A DNA stretch of 64,000 bases from JAFGRU01 sp963665915. GTDB lineage: Bacteria > Desulfobacterota > Desulfuromonadia > Desulfuromonadales > JAAYDE01. Each line of letters opens with the position of its first letter. Position 1 is the first letter of the stretch. Made by a program: the position numbers and the translations under genes. Location: assembly GCA_963665915.2 (NCBI GenBank), contig CAXXSG010000002.1, positions 558,001 to 622,000 of the forward strand. The letters run 5' to 3'. Shown in pieces: positions 32,483 through 40,323 of the stretch. Below the pieces are notes generated by a model, which saw only the letters and a program-made list of their open reading frames with translations, had not been told where the DNA came from and ran no database searches.

Positions 32483-33307
32483 GTGAAAGACATCCATACC
32501 ACTATTGTGACTAACCAGGAAATAGCCAGCGGTTATTTCCGAATGAAAGTGCTTGCTCCAGGCTTTGGGCATAAAGTGATGCCCGGTCAGTTTGTCATGG
32601 TGAAGGTCAGGAAGCTCAATGACCCTTTTCTGCGCCGTCCTTTTTGCGTCTTTCGGGTCGGTTCTCTGCCGGCGGAAAGCGACGGTCTTCCACCCCGTGA
32701 ATACCTGGAACTTGTTTATAAAGTCGTAGGTCGAGGAACGGAAATTCTTAGTTCTCTCCAACATGGGGAACGGGTCTCTATCCTTGGGCCCCTTGGCAAC
32801 GGTTTTGACCTGGATGCTATTGGTGAAGACCTACTCCTGGTCGCTGGCGGCATAGGAGTGGCCCCTCTTTATATGCTCGGTGAGGCCTGCGCTGCAGGGA
32901 AAAAGGTTCGTCTCCTGTTGGGGGGACGTAGTCGGGACGATATCCTGGCGGTTACCGATTTTGAGCGCTTGGGAATTGAAACTTATGTCTCCACCGATGA
33001 CGGGACACTGGGAGAAAAGGGGCTGGTGACGGAGGTTCTTGCACAAAGCCTTGCTGCCAGGGCCCCTTCTGCGGTGGTTGCTTGCGGCCCCATGCCGATG
33101 ATTACTGAAGTTCGTCGTATCTGCCGTGATTATAACGTTCCCCTGCAGGTTTCCCTTGAGGCCCTGATGGCCTGTGGCGTTGGAGCCTGTCTTGGGTGCA
33201 TGGTGAAAGGGGTGGGCCACTGTGATGCCGACCCTAGACTTTTGACGGTCTGCAAGGACGGTCCTGTTTTCCGGGACCAGGATATTGACTGGAACCAGTT
33301 TGTCTGA
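32483..33307 (+). CDS. pyrK: Dihydroorotate dehydrogenase electron-transfer subunit PyrK
   Basis: A 274-residue FAD/[2Fe-2S] protein that carries electrons from PyrD to NAD+. FAD-binding residues are in FLRRPFCVFRV, the NAD-binding part is LLVAGGIGVAPLYMLGE, and the cluster cysteines are in MACGVGACLGCMVKG and TVCKDGPVF. I chose the GTG at 32483, which follows GGGAG; the longer frame starts 14 codons earlier without a ribosome site. It is followed by pyrD after a 28-base gap, as in type 1B systems. Confidence 0.95.
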   Translation: MKDIHTTIVTNQEIASGYFRMKVLAPGFGHKVMPGQFVMVKVRKLNDPFLRRPFCVFRVGSLPAESDGLPPREYLELVYKVVGRGTEILSSLQHGERVSILGPLGNGFDLDAIGEDLLLVAGGIGVAPLYMLGEACAAGKKVRLLLGGRSRDDILAVTDFERLGIETYVSTDDGTLGEKGLVTEVLAQSLAARAPSAVVACGPMPMITEVRRICRDYNVPLQVSLEALMACGVGACLGCMVKGVGHCDADPRLLTVCKDGPVFRDQDIDWNQFV

Positions 33308-33335
33308 GAGCGTTTCTTTTGGAAGGATAAATGTT

Positions 33336-34283
33336 GTGAGCACTGCTCCGGAAAAACCTGACAAATTAAAAAAACCTGTTCTAGCTGTCAATATTGGTGG
33401 CTTAACCCTGCGTAACCCGGTGATGCCCGCTTCAGGAACCTTTGGCTACGGCGAGGAATATGCCGAGCTGATCAACCTGGAAAAGATCGGCGCTATTGTT
33501 ACCAAAGGACTATCCGTAAAACCGAAGACCGGCAATCCGACTCCACGCATTGCCGAAACGTCGGCTGGAATGCTCAACGCCGTGGGGTTGCAAAATGTGG
33601 GAATCGATACCTTTATTCGGGAAAAGATCCCTTTTCTCAGGTCGGTAGACACCCCGGTCATCGCCAATTTTTTTGGAAATACTCTGGAGGAATATGGTGA
33701 AGCTGCGAAAAAGCTTTCCGATGTCCCCGAAGTCGCTGCAGCAGAACTCAATATTTCCTGCCCCAATGTCAAGCAAGGGGGGATTGTTTTCGGGACCGAC
33801 CCCCGAGCGGCTTCTGAAGTCGTCACCTTGGTGCGCAGGCATTTCTCCAAACCGCTGATCGTCAAGTTGACGCCCAACATCACGGATATCACCCTCGTGG
33901 CCCGTGCCGCGGTTGAGGCAGGAGCCGATGCTTTGAGCTGCATCAACACGCTGACCGGGATGAGTATTGATGTCTACCAACGCCGCCCCAGACTGGCCAA
34001 CATTACTGGCGGGCTTTCAGGCCCAGCTATTCGTCCGGTGGCGGTGCGGATGGTTTATCAGGTCGTTCAGGCGGTCAAAGTCCCGGTAATCGGGATTGGT
34101 GGAATTGTCGAGGTTGAGGATGCTCTGGAGTTTCTGATTGCCGGCGCCACGGCTGTACAGGTAGGGTCTGCCAATTTTGTGACTCCCGGAACGATGGCTG
34201 TTCTGGTGGATGGGATTGAAGCATACTGTGTTCAGCAGGGGATTGATGATATTCGTGAATTGATCGGAAGTCTGCGAATCTGA
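33336..34283 (+). CDS. pyrD: Dihydroorotate dehydrogenase, catalytic subunit type 1B
   Basis: A 315-residue FMN enzyme that oxidises dihydroorotate to orotate in pyrimidine synthesis. The active-site Cys is in LNISCPNVKQGG, marking class 1 rather than membrane class 2, and phosphate-binding IGIGGIVEVEDALEFLIAGA is intact. The GTG at 33336 follows an AAGGA site; the frame is open to 33285 but the upstream part overlaps pyrK and is atypical. Its partner pyrK lies directly upstream, so electrons go to NAD+ rather than fumarate or quinone. Confidence 0.95.
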   Translation: MSTAPEKPDKLKKPVLAVNIGGLTLRNPVMPASGTFGYGEEYAELINLEKIGAIVTKGLSVKPKTGNPTPRIAETSAGMLNAVGLQNVGIDTFIREKIPFLRSVDTPVIANFFGNTLEEYGEAAKKLSDVPEVAAAELNISCPNVKQGGIVFGTDPRAASEVVTLVRRHFSKPLIVKLTPNITDITLVARAAVEAGADALSCINTLTGMSIDVYQRRPRLANITGGLSGPAIRPVAVRMVYQVVQAVKVPVIGIGGIVEVEDALEFLIAGATAVQVGSANFVTPGTMAVLVDGIEAYCVQQGIDDIRELIGSLRI

Positions 34284-34323
34284 TTATGCATTGAATGGTT
34301 TGCGCAACCGTTATTGAGAGCCG

Positions 34324-36966
34324 ATGGACGTAATCACCACCCATATCAACGCTGATTTCGACTGCCTGGGAGCCATGATTGGGGCTCGCAAGTTGTATCC
34401 GGAGGCCCATCTGGTTTTTGCCGGTTCCCAGGAGAGGAGCCTGCGGGAGTTTTTCCTGAAAAGTGCCGTCTATTCGTTTAATTTCGAGCGCATTCGGGAT
34501 ATTGACCTCGACCAGGTAACCCGCCTGATTCTGGTTGATGTCCGTCAGAGCAGCAGGATCGGCCCGTTCGAGGAAGTGGCAAAGCGCGAAGGGGTGGATA
34601 TCCACATTTATGACCATCACCTGGATGGGACGACCGACCTGAGAGGAAGTGTTGAGTACCTCGAACCGGTGGGGGCAACGGTCACGATTTTTGCTCATCT
34701 TTTCCAGGAACGAGGGATTTCCCCAACGCCTGATGAGGCGACCATGATGATGCTCGGTCTTTACGAGGATACTGGAAATCTCCTTTCCAATTCCACAACC
34801 GATAGGGATTTCAAGGCTGCGGCCTTCTTTCTTTCTCATGGCGCCAGCCTGAATACGGTATCTGATTTTCTGACCCGGGAGATGACCGGAGAACAGGTTG
34901 CTCTTCTCCACCGATTGATCCGGTCTCGTACGATTGTCAACATTGAAGGGGTTGAAATATGCCTTGCCCATGCTTCAGTTGATCATTTTGTGGGTGATAT
35001 TGCCGTTCTTGCCCACAAGTTAAAAGATATGGAAAATCTGAATGCGCTCCTGGTGGTGGTGCGCATGGAAGACAGGCTTTTTCTGGTTGGCCGCTCACGC
35101 ATTCCAGAGGTTCACGTCGGGAATATCTTGGGTGAATTTGGCGGTGGAGGCCATAGTTACGCCGCTTCTGCTACGGTGCGTGATTTGACACTGGTTCAGG
35201 TTATGGACCGTCTGCCTCTTATTCTGCAGAAATATGTCAAACGCTCCCATGTGGTTCGCGATATCATGTCCACTCCTGTAAGAACTGTTGAGAAGGGGCT
35301 GTCAATCGAAAAGGCCAAAACCCTCCTGAACCGTTACAATCTCAATGCCATGCCTGTTGTCGAGAACCACGGGGTCGTGGGCATCGTTTCCCGCCAGCTC
35401 GTGGACAAGGCTGTTTTTCACGGTCTCGCTGACGTTTCTGTCAGCGAGTACATGAGCGGTGATTTCGTTTCCGTCACCTCGGATACGCCGGTTAAAGTTC
35501 TTAAGAATTTAATCCTTGATGGGATTCAGAGTTTTTTTCCGGTAGTTGATAACGGCCAGCTTGTAGGGGCATTGACCCGGACCGATTTCTTGAGGCATAT
35601 GGTTTCCGGTTCTGAACCGGCTTTCGGCAGTGGTCTTCTGAACCGTGGCGGCGGTACCATTATTTTTAACAAAAAGCAGGTTTCGCGGTTGATCCGTCAA
35701 CAGCTTTCGGAAAACATTGCCGATTTGCTGACAAGTTTCGGCGAAGTTGGGGACTCCCTCAAAGTCCCGGTTTTTGTCGTTGGCGGTTTCGTCCGGGATC
35801 TCCTTTTACGCAAAAAAAATCTCGATCTCGATATTGTGGTTGACGGAGACGGGATTGCTTTTGCTTCGGAATTTTCCCGCCGTCATAAATGCCGAATCCG
35901 GTCTCACTCCAAATTCGGGACCGCCGTTATTATTTTCCCCAACGGTTTCAAGGTCGATGTCGCCTCCGCTCGTCTTGAATATTACCTGGAGCCGGGAGCC
36001 TTGCCTCAGGTGGAAAATGCGTCCATTAAAATTGATCTCTATCGCAGGGATTTTACCATCAATACGCTGGCTATTTCCTTGAACTGTTCCAGATTCGGTG
36101 AACTTCTTGATTTTTTCGGCGGCCAACGGGACTTGAGGGATCGGGCTGTCCGCGTGCTGCACAATTTAAGTTTTGTCGAGGATCCCACGCGTATTTTTCG
36201 GGCCATCCGGCTTGAACAACGTTTGGGTTTTCAGATCGGCATGCACACTGAGTCCCTGTTGCGGAGCGCAGTTCGCACCGGATTTCTAAAAAAGGTGAGT
36301 GGACAGAGGGTCTTCAATGAGTTGAAGATTATCCTTAAAGAAGAAGATCCGGTATCCTCTCTGCAGAGAATGGCCAGCTTCGAAGTCCTGAAATTTATAC
36401 ATCCGGCATTGTTGCTCAATGATCGGGTCTGCTCGGTATTTGAAGAAGCTTCCAAAGCCATTCACTGGTTTGAGCTTCTTTATCTGGAAGAAAAATTGAG
36501 TAGCTGGGTGGTTTATTTTCTTTGTATGACGCTGAACCTTGACGAGGATGCCATGGAGGGCATCTGTTCACGCTTTACGGTGCCCCGACTTTATCGTAAG
36601 CTTTTCATTGATGAAAGGGTTGCTCTGCATCATGTTTATCACGTCATGGAGCGGCGTCTGGCGGCAGAGAAAAAACTTCACCATAGTGAAATATATTTCT
36701 GGCTGAGGTCTTTTTCTTCCGAACTTCTGATTTATGGGATGGCTTGCTCCAGATCGGAGGAAGTTCGGAAGGCCATTTCCCACTATTTTTCTTACTTGCG
36801 AGCCATTTCACCCATCCTGGACGGACATGACTTGAAAAAACTGGGATATCAACCGGGGCCGGGTTACCAGAAAATTTTGGAAGCCGTCCTTGAGGCTCGC
36901 CTGGACGGCCATCTGAAAAGCAAAAAGGACGAAATCAACTTTGTGGAAAAAACTTTCAATAAATGA
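34324..36966 (+). CDS. DHH phosphoesterase-CBS-tRNA nucleotidyltransferase fusion
   Basis: An 880-residue multidomain protein. Residues 1-310 form a DHH/DHHA1 phosphoesterase (THINADFDCLGA, YDHHLDG and GEFGGGGHSYAAS). Two CBS repeats follow (about 318-430). From about 460 comes a class II polymerase-beta-type nucleotidyltransferase head with catalytic DLDIVVDGDG and VDVASARLEYY, then neck and body helices (RDFTINTLAIS, EDPTRIFRAIRL). Aquifex has a similar architecture in its A-adding tRNA enzyme, so this may add A, or CCA, to tRNA; another gene may supply the rest. The DHH half may act on nanoRNA or cyclic nucleotides. Confidence 0.88.
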   Translation: MDVITTHINADFDCLGAMIGARKLYPEAHLVFAGSQERSLREFFLKSAVYSFNFERIRDIDLDQVTRLILVDVRQSSRIGPFEEVAKREGVDIHIYDHHLDGTTDLRGSVEYLEPVGATVTIFAHLFQERGISPTPDEATMMMLGLYEDTGNLLSNSTTDRDFKAAAFFLSHGASLNTVSDFLTREMTGEQVALLHRLIRSRTIVNIEGVEICLAHASVDHFVGDIAVLAHKLKDMENLNALLVVVRMEDRLFLVGRSRIPEVHVGNILGEFGGGGHSYAASATVRDLTLVQVMDRLPLILQKYVKRSHVVRDIMSTPVRTVEKGLSIEKAKTLLNRYNLNAMPVVENHGVVGIVSRQLVDKAVFHGLADVSVSEYMSGDFVSVTSDTPVKVLKNLILDGIQSFFPVVDNGQLVGALTRTDFLRHMVSGSEPAFGSGLLNRGGGTIIFNKKQVSRLIRQQLSENIADLLTSFGEVGDSLKVPVFVVGGFVRDLLLRKKNLDLDIVVDGDGIAFASEFSRRHKCRIRSHSKFGTAVIIFPNGFKVDVASARLEYYLEPGALPQVENASIKIDLYRRDFTINTLAISLNCSRFGELLDFFGGQRDLRDRAVRVLHNLSFVEDPTRIFRAIRLEQRLGFQIGMHTESLLRSAVRTGFLKKVSGQRVFNELKIILKEEDPVSSLQRMASFEVLKFIHPALLLNDRVCSVFEEASKAIHWFELLYLEEKLSSWVVYFLCMTLNLDEDAMEGICSRFTVPRLYRKLFIDERVALHHVYHVMERRLAAEKKLHHSEIYFWLRSFSSELLIYGMACSRSEEVRKAISHYFSYLRAISPILDGHDLKKLGYQPGPGYQKILEAVLEARLDGHLKSKKDEINFVEKTFNK

Positions 36967-36990
36967 GATTAAAACGGTACAGTACGTTAT

Positions 36991-37154
36991 GAGCCTTTCG
37001 GACTTAGGAATAAAACTATTGCGAAATCGGCAAATCGGACCAAGTGTCCGAAAATTTTGGCCAAATGGTCCCGCTCTTCGCTCTCAAATTTGTGGAAATC
37101 TGTCCTCGATTGCCCATTCTCTCATTACGATCTTCCAAGTCCGACAGACTCCTG
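36991..37154. repeat. MITE-like repeat element, copy 2
   Basis: A 164-base non-coding element with the same orientation and overall layout as the element at 29735-29903. Long matching blocks include CGGACTTAGGAAT, GAAATCGGCAAAT and CTCAAATTTG, and the right end AAGTCCGACAGACTCCT is close to that of copy 1. The left inverted end is eroded (GAGCCTTTCGGACTTAGG). It lies between the DHH-CBS-nucleotidyltransferase gene and the M50 protease gene. Confidence 0.65.
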
Positions 37155-37182
37155 GTGTAAATTTCGTTGAGGGACGGTTTTA

Positions 37183-37893
37183 ATGGAACATATCCTGGCA
37201 AAGATTTCCAGCATGCTGATTCCAATTTCCATCATGCTGATTCCGGCGCTGCTTGCCGTTATGGCGCATGAGGTTGCCCACGGCTATATGGCTCAACAGC
37301 TGGGCGATCCGACCGCTCGCCTGCTTGGCCGTTTAACCTTGAATCCTTTCAAACATTTGGACCCTATCGGAACCGTGGCTGTTCTGGTTTTTGGTTTCGG
37401 CTGGGCTAAGCCCGTTCCGGTCAATGTCCAGAATCTCAATTCACCCAAAAGGGATATGCTCTGGGTTTCGGCAGTGGGACCGCTTGCCAATTTTATTCTG
37501 GCGGTCCTGTCGGCGCTGCTTTTGCGGGGTATCGGGTGGGCTTCCCATTATTTTTCAGGGCAAAACCAGGTGCTTTTCATGGTGTTAAAGCCTCTCGCCT
37601 TGATGGCCGCATTCAGTCTTTATATCAATGTTATTTTAGCGGTGTTCAACCTGCTGCCGATCCCCCCTTTGGACGGCGGGCGTATCCTGACCGGCTTTCT
37701 CCCATCGCGACAGGCGGCAATTTTTTCTCGCTTGGAGCCTTTTGGCTTTGCGGTTGTCATTGTCCTCATTTTTTTTACCGATCTCTGGCCTCGGGTTTTG
37801 GTTCCAGCCGTTAATTCGGTGGTTGGGTTTTTGGCCGGGCCCTATACTATTACTGTAGAGCGGGTGATCCATTTCCTGTTCATGCCTTCCTGA
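37183..37893 (+). CDS. Site-2 protease-like M50 family membrane metalloprotease
   Basis: A 236-residue membrane protease with about six hydrophobic helices. The zinc motif HEVAHG lies in the first helices (MAHEVAHGYMAQQLGD), and the second metal-site motif NLLPIPPLDGGRI lies near residue 155-167. The family cleaves membrane or membrane-proximal substrates. There is no PDZ or CBS domain. It precedes scpA by 14 bases, an order conserved in many bacteria, although no mechanistic link to chromosome condensation is known. The GAGGGACGG site near the ATG supports the start. Confidence 0.9.
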   Translation: MEHILAKISSMLIPISIMLIPALLAVMAHEVAHGYMAQQLGDPTARLLGRLTLNPFKHLDPIGTVAVLVFGFGWAKPVPVNVQNLNSPKRDMLWVSAVGPLANFILAVLSALLLRGIGWASHYFSGQNQVLFMVLKPLALMAAFSLYINVILAVFNLLPIPPLDGGRILTGFLPSRQAAIFSRLEPFGFAVVIVLIFFTDLWPRVLVPAVNSVVGFLAGPYTITVERVIHFLFMPS

Positions 37894-37907
37894 GTAGGAT
37901 AAAGAAA

Positions 37908-38624
37908 GTGTCTTTTCAGGTCCGACTTGACAATTTTGAGGGCCCTCTCGATCTGCTTCTCCATCTGATCAAAAAAAACAAGATGGATATCTGCAGTATT
38001 GCTATTTCCCGGGTGACCGACGAATATCTTGCAGCTATCGACAAGATGACAAATCTCAACCTTGAAATTGCCGGGGAGTTTCTGGTTATGGCTGCCACTC
38101 TGGTTCATATAAAGTCCCGGATGCTGTTGCCGGAACTGGAAGAGAGCAGCGAAGAAGAGGAGGACAGTGCGGATATTGGCGAAGATCTTATTTCCCGCTT
38201 GAAGGAATACGAGTTCTTCAAAAAAGCTGCTGAGTCCTTGGGCGACTTCTCTCTTCTGGGTCGCGATGAATTTGTGAATCCAATCAAGTATGCAGAAGAT
38301 TTTACTGATGATGAAGTCGAGTTTTGCGAGGTCGGGCTGTACGAACTCATGAGGGTTTGTCGGGAACTCTGGGGGGAAGTCGAGGAAGAGCCCTGCCATC
38401 AGGTTGAGGTCGAGTCCATGAGCGTTGCTCAGCGCATTGAAGAGATCATCCGACTCCTGGTCATAGGGGACGTGGTGGAGGTTCGACAGCTGTTTACCGA
38501 ACGGCCCTCCTTTTATCAGATCATCGTCACCTTCCTGGCTATTCTTGAATTGGTGAAATTGCGACGCATTCGCCTGAGACAGCATATTCAGTTCGGTCCC
38601 ATTGAAATCAGCCAGTCAGCTTAA
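37908..38624 (+). CDS. scpA: Segregation and condensation protein A
   Basis: The kleisin subunit of the bacterial SMC condensin, 238 residues. The N-terminal SMC-binding region VRLDNFEGPLDLLLHLIKKNKMDI is typical, followed by an acidic linker (EESSEEEEDSADIGED) and a winged-helix C-terminal part (FLAILELVKLRRIRLRQ) that binds SMC. Start is GTG with a poor ribosome site, likely helped by translation of the upstream gene. It is paired with scpB just downstream. Confidence 0.95.
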   Translation: MSFQVRLDNFEGPLDLLLHLIKKNKMDICSIAISRVTDEYLAAIDKMTNLNLEIAGEFLVMAATLVHIKSRMLLPELEESSEEEEDSADIGEDLISRLKEYEFFKKAAESLGDFSLLGRDEFVNPIKYAEDFTDDEVEFCEVGLYELMRVCRELWGEVEEEPCHQVEVESMSVAQRIEEIIRLLVIGDVVEVRQLFTERPSFYQIIVTFLAILELVKLRRIRLRQHIQFGPIEISQSA

Positions 38625-38643
38625 AAAATCGGTCGGAGGAGAT

Positions 38644-39177
38644 GTGGATTCTCAGGAACTTACAGCTATTGTTGAAGCCTTGGTTTTTGCTTCTGAAAAA
38701 CCACTTGGAGTGGATCAGATAGCGGCTGTTGTCGATTTGCCTTCTCCTGAGGTCGTGGAAATAGTGAGGGTTATTCAAGAAAAATTTCGAGAGAATCTCT
38801 CCCACGGTTTTTTTCTTGCTGAAGTCGCAGACGGTTTTCAATTTCGTACTCGATCAGAGCTGGCCTTCTGGATCAAAAAACTTCACAAGACGCGACCCCT
38901 TCGGCTGTCTACGGCAGCTTTGGAAATTTTAGCGATCATAGCTTACCGCCAACCGTTAACCCGGGCCTCTGTAGAGCAGGTCCGTGGCGTTGACTGTGGG
39001 GGTGCCCTGAAAAACCTTCTGGAAAAAAAACTAATCAGAGTTGTGGGAAGAAAAGAAGCTCCAGGGAGACCCCTTCTTTACGCTACGACCGACAATTTCC
39101 TCGAAGTATTCGGCCTGCGCAATCTGGAGGAACTGCCGGATCTGAAGCAAATCGATCAGCTTTTTTCCAATGCGTGA
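38644..39177 (+). CDS. scpB: Segregation and condensation protein B
   Basis: A 177-residue partner of ScpA that regulates SMC loading. Two winged-helix domains are visible: ALVFASEKPLGVDQIA in the first and LEILAIIAYRQPLTRASVEQVRGV in the second, followed by VVGRKEAPGRPLLYATTDNFLEVFGL, diagnostic of the family. The GTG at 38644 has a GGAGGA ribosome site; a TTG farther upstream overlaps scpA and is less likely. It continues the cluster with rluB. Confidence 0.95.
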   Translation: MDSQELTAIVEALVFASEKPLGVDQIAAVVDLPSPEVVEIVRVIQEKFRENLSHGFFLAEVADGFQFRTRSELAFWIKKLHKTRPLRLSTAALEILAIIAYRQPLTRASVEQVRGVDCGGALKNLLEKKLIRVVGRKEAPGRPLLYATTDNFLEVFGLRNLEELPDLKQIDQLFSNA

Positions 39178-39219
39178 GAACTTGGGCGATAGAAATTTTC
39201 AGATCTTTTGCGGAGCGGA

Positions 39220-39930
39220 ATGAAGGAACGTCTTCAGAAAATAATTTCTTCGGCCGGGGCAGCCTCCAGAAGAGAAGCGGAGAACTGGATTGCCGCAGGG
39301 GAAGTAGCCGTTGACGGGGTAGTGGCTTCCTTGGGGGATAAAGCCGATCCAGCCACTCAGAAGGTCACGGTCCGTGGAAAGCCCCTTGATATTAAAACCG
39401 CATATCATTACATCCTTTTAAATAAGCCTGCTGGTTACCTTTGTACCCGTTCCGATCCTCAGAATCGGGCTTTGGTCTACAGTCTTATCACAGAAATCCC
39501 ATCCCGCCTTTTTACCGTCGGCCGCTTGGACCTGAATACCGAAGGTGTGCTTCTCCTGACCGATGACGGGGGGCTTTGCAACCATCTGACGCATCCACGT
39601 TACAAAATTGAAAAGACTTACCTTGTTCGGGCACGGGGGCAAGTCGGCCGCGAGGGGTTGGAAAAAATCCGCAAAGGTGTGGTGCTTGAGGATGGCATGA
39701 CTGCTCCTGCCAGAATAGAAAACGTTCGCTTTTCTGAAGGTCATACCTGGCTTGAGGTCACAATACATGAAGGGCGCAATCGACAGGTTCGCAGGATGAT
39801 GGAAGCTATCGGCCATACTGTCAGTCGTTTAAAAAGAATCCGTTTCGCTTTTTTGGAGATTGGAAATCTTAAGCCAGGTCAATATCGCTTTCTAACAAAA
39901 AATGAAATTTCCCGCCTGGAAAGACTCTAG
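39220..39930 (+). CDS. rluB: Pseudouridine synthase RluB-type
   Basis: A 236-residue RNA pseudouridine synthase of the RsuA/RluB group. An N-terminal S4 RNA-binding domain (LQKIISSAGAASRREAENWI, AVDGVVASLGDK) precedes the catalytic domain. The catalytic Asp is in GRLDLNTEGVLLLTDDG, and the C-terminal EGRNRQVRRMMEAIGH is typical. It probably modifies 23S rRNA near position 2605. It ends the M50-scpA-scpB-rluB unit. The ATG at 39220 with nearby GCGGAG was preferred over a TTG four codons earlier. Confidence 0.92.
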   Translation: MKERLQKIISSAGAASRREAENWIAAGEVAVDGVVASLGDKADPATQKVTVRGKPLDIKTAYHYILLNKPAGYLCTRSDPQNRALVYSLITEIPSRLFTVGRLDLNTEGVLLLTDDGGLCNHLTHPRYKIEKTYLVRARGQVGREGLEKIRKGVVLEDGMTAPARIENVRFSEGHTWLEVTIHEGRNRQVRRMMEAIGHTVSRLKRIRFAFLEIGNLKPGQYRFLTKNEISRLERL

Positions 39931-40323
39931 GAATTCAGCGACTCCGTCCCAAGAAAAACGGTCATAGAAAATATCTATAATTATTCAACAGATCTGTGCT
40001 TTTTCCTGAAAAATCTGGCCCCTTCTACAAAAGCGCAGAACCGACCGTTTGTCTCTCCTCAAAAACCGTTCTTGCAAAAGAATCATTCATTTGGATTAAA
40101 TTTTGCACTTAAACGGGCAAACATTCTTACAAAAGAACAGCCATGAGTGTTTGATGAATTTATTATATAACCCGCTAAAAATTAGAGATTCGGGTTGTTT
40201 CCCTAAAAGGGTGAAAAAATCTTCAGAGTTAAGTTTCAGACTGAACAAGCGGATTTGTAGCCAAAAAATTGACTTGTTCTACAGAAAACCGGATTTTCCT
40301 TTTCTTGAATTGGGGTGAAGACA
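39931..40323 (+). other. Gene-poor AT-rich stretch before the TPR gene
   Basis: About 390 bases with no supported gene. It contains many short AT runs, no T-run hairpin for rluB, and a GGGG-TGA ribosome site just before the next gene. A TTGACT at about 40270 could belong to a promoter, but no convincing -10 follows. An ORF at 40103-40318 is not supported by composition. Confidence 0.4.
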
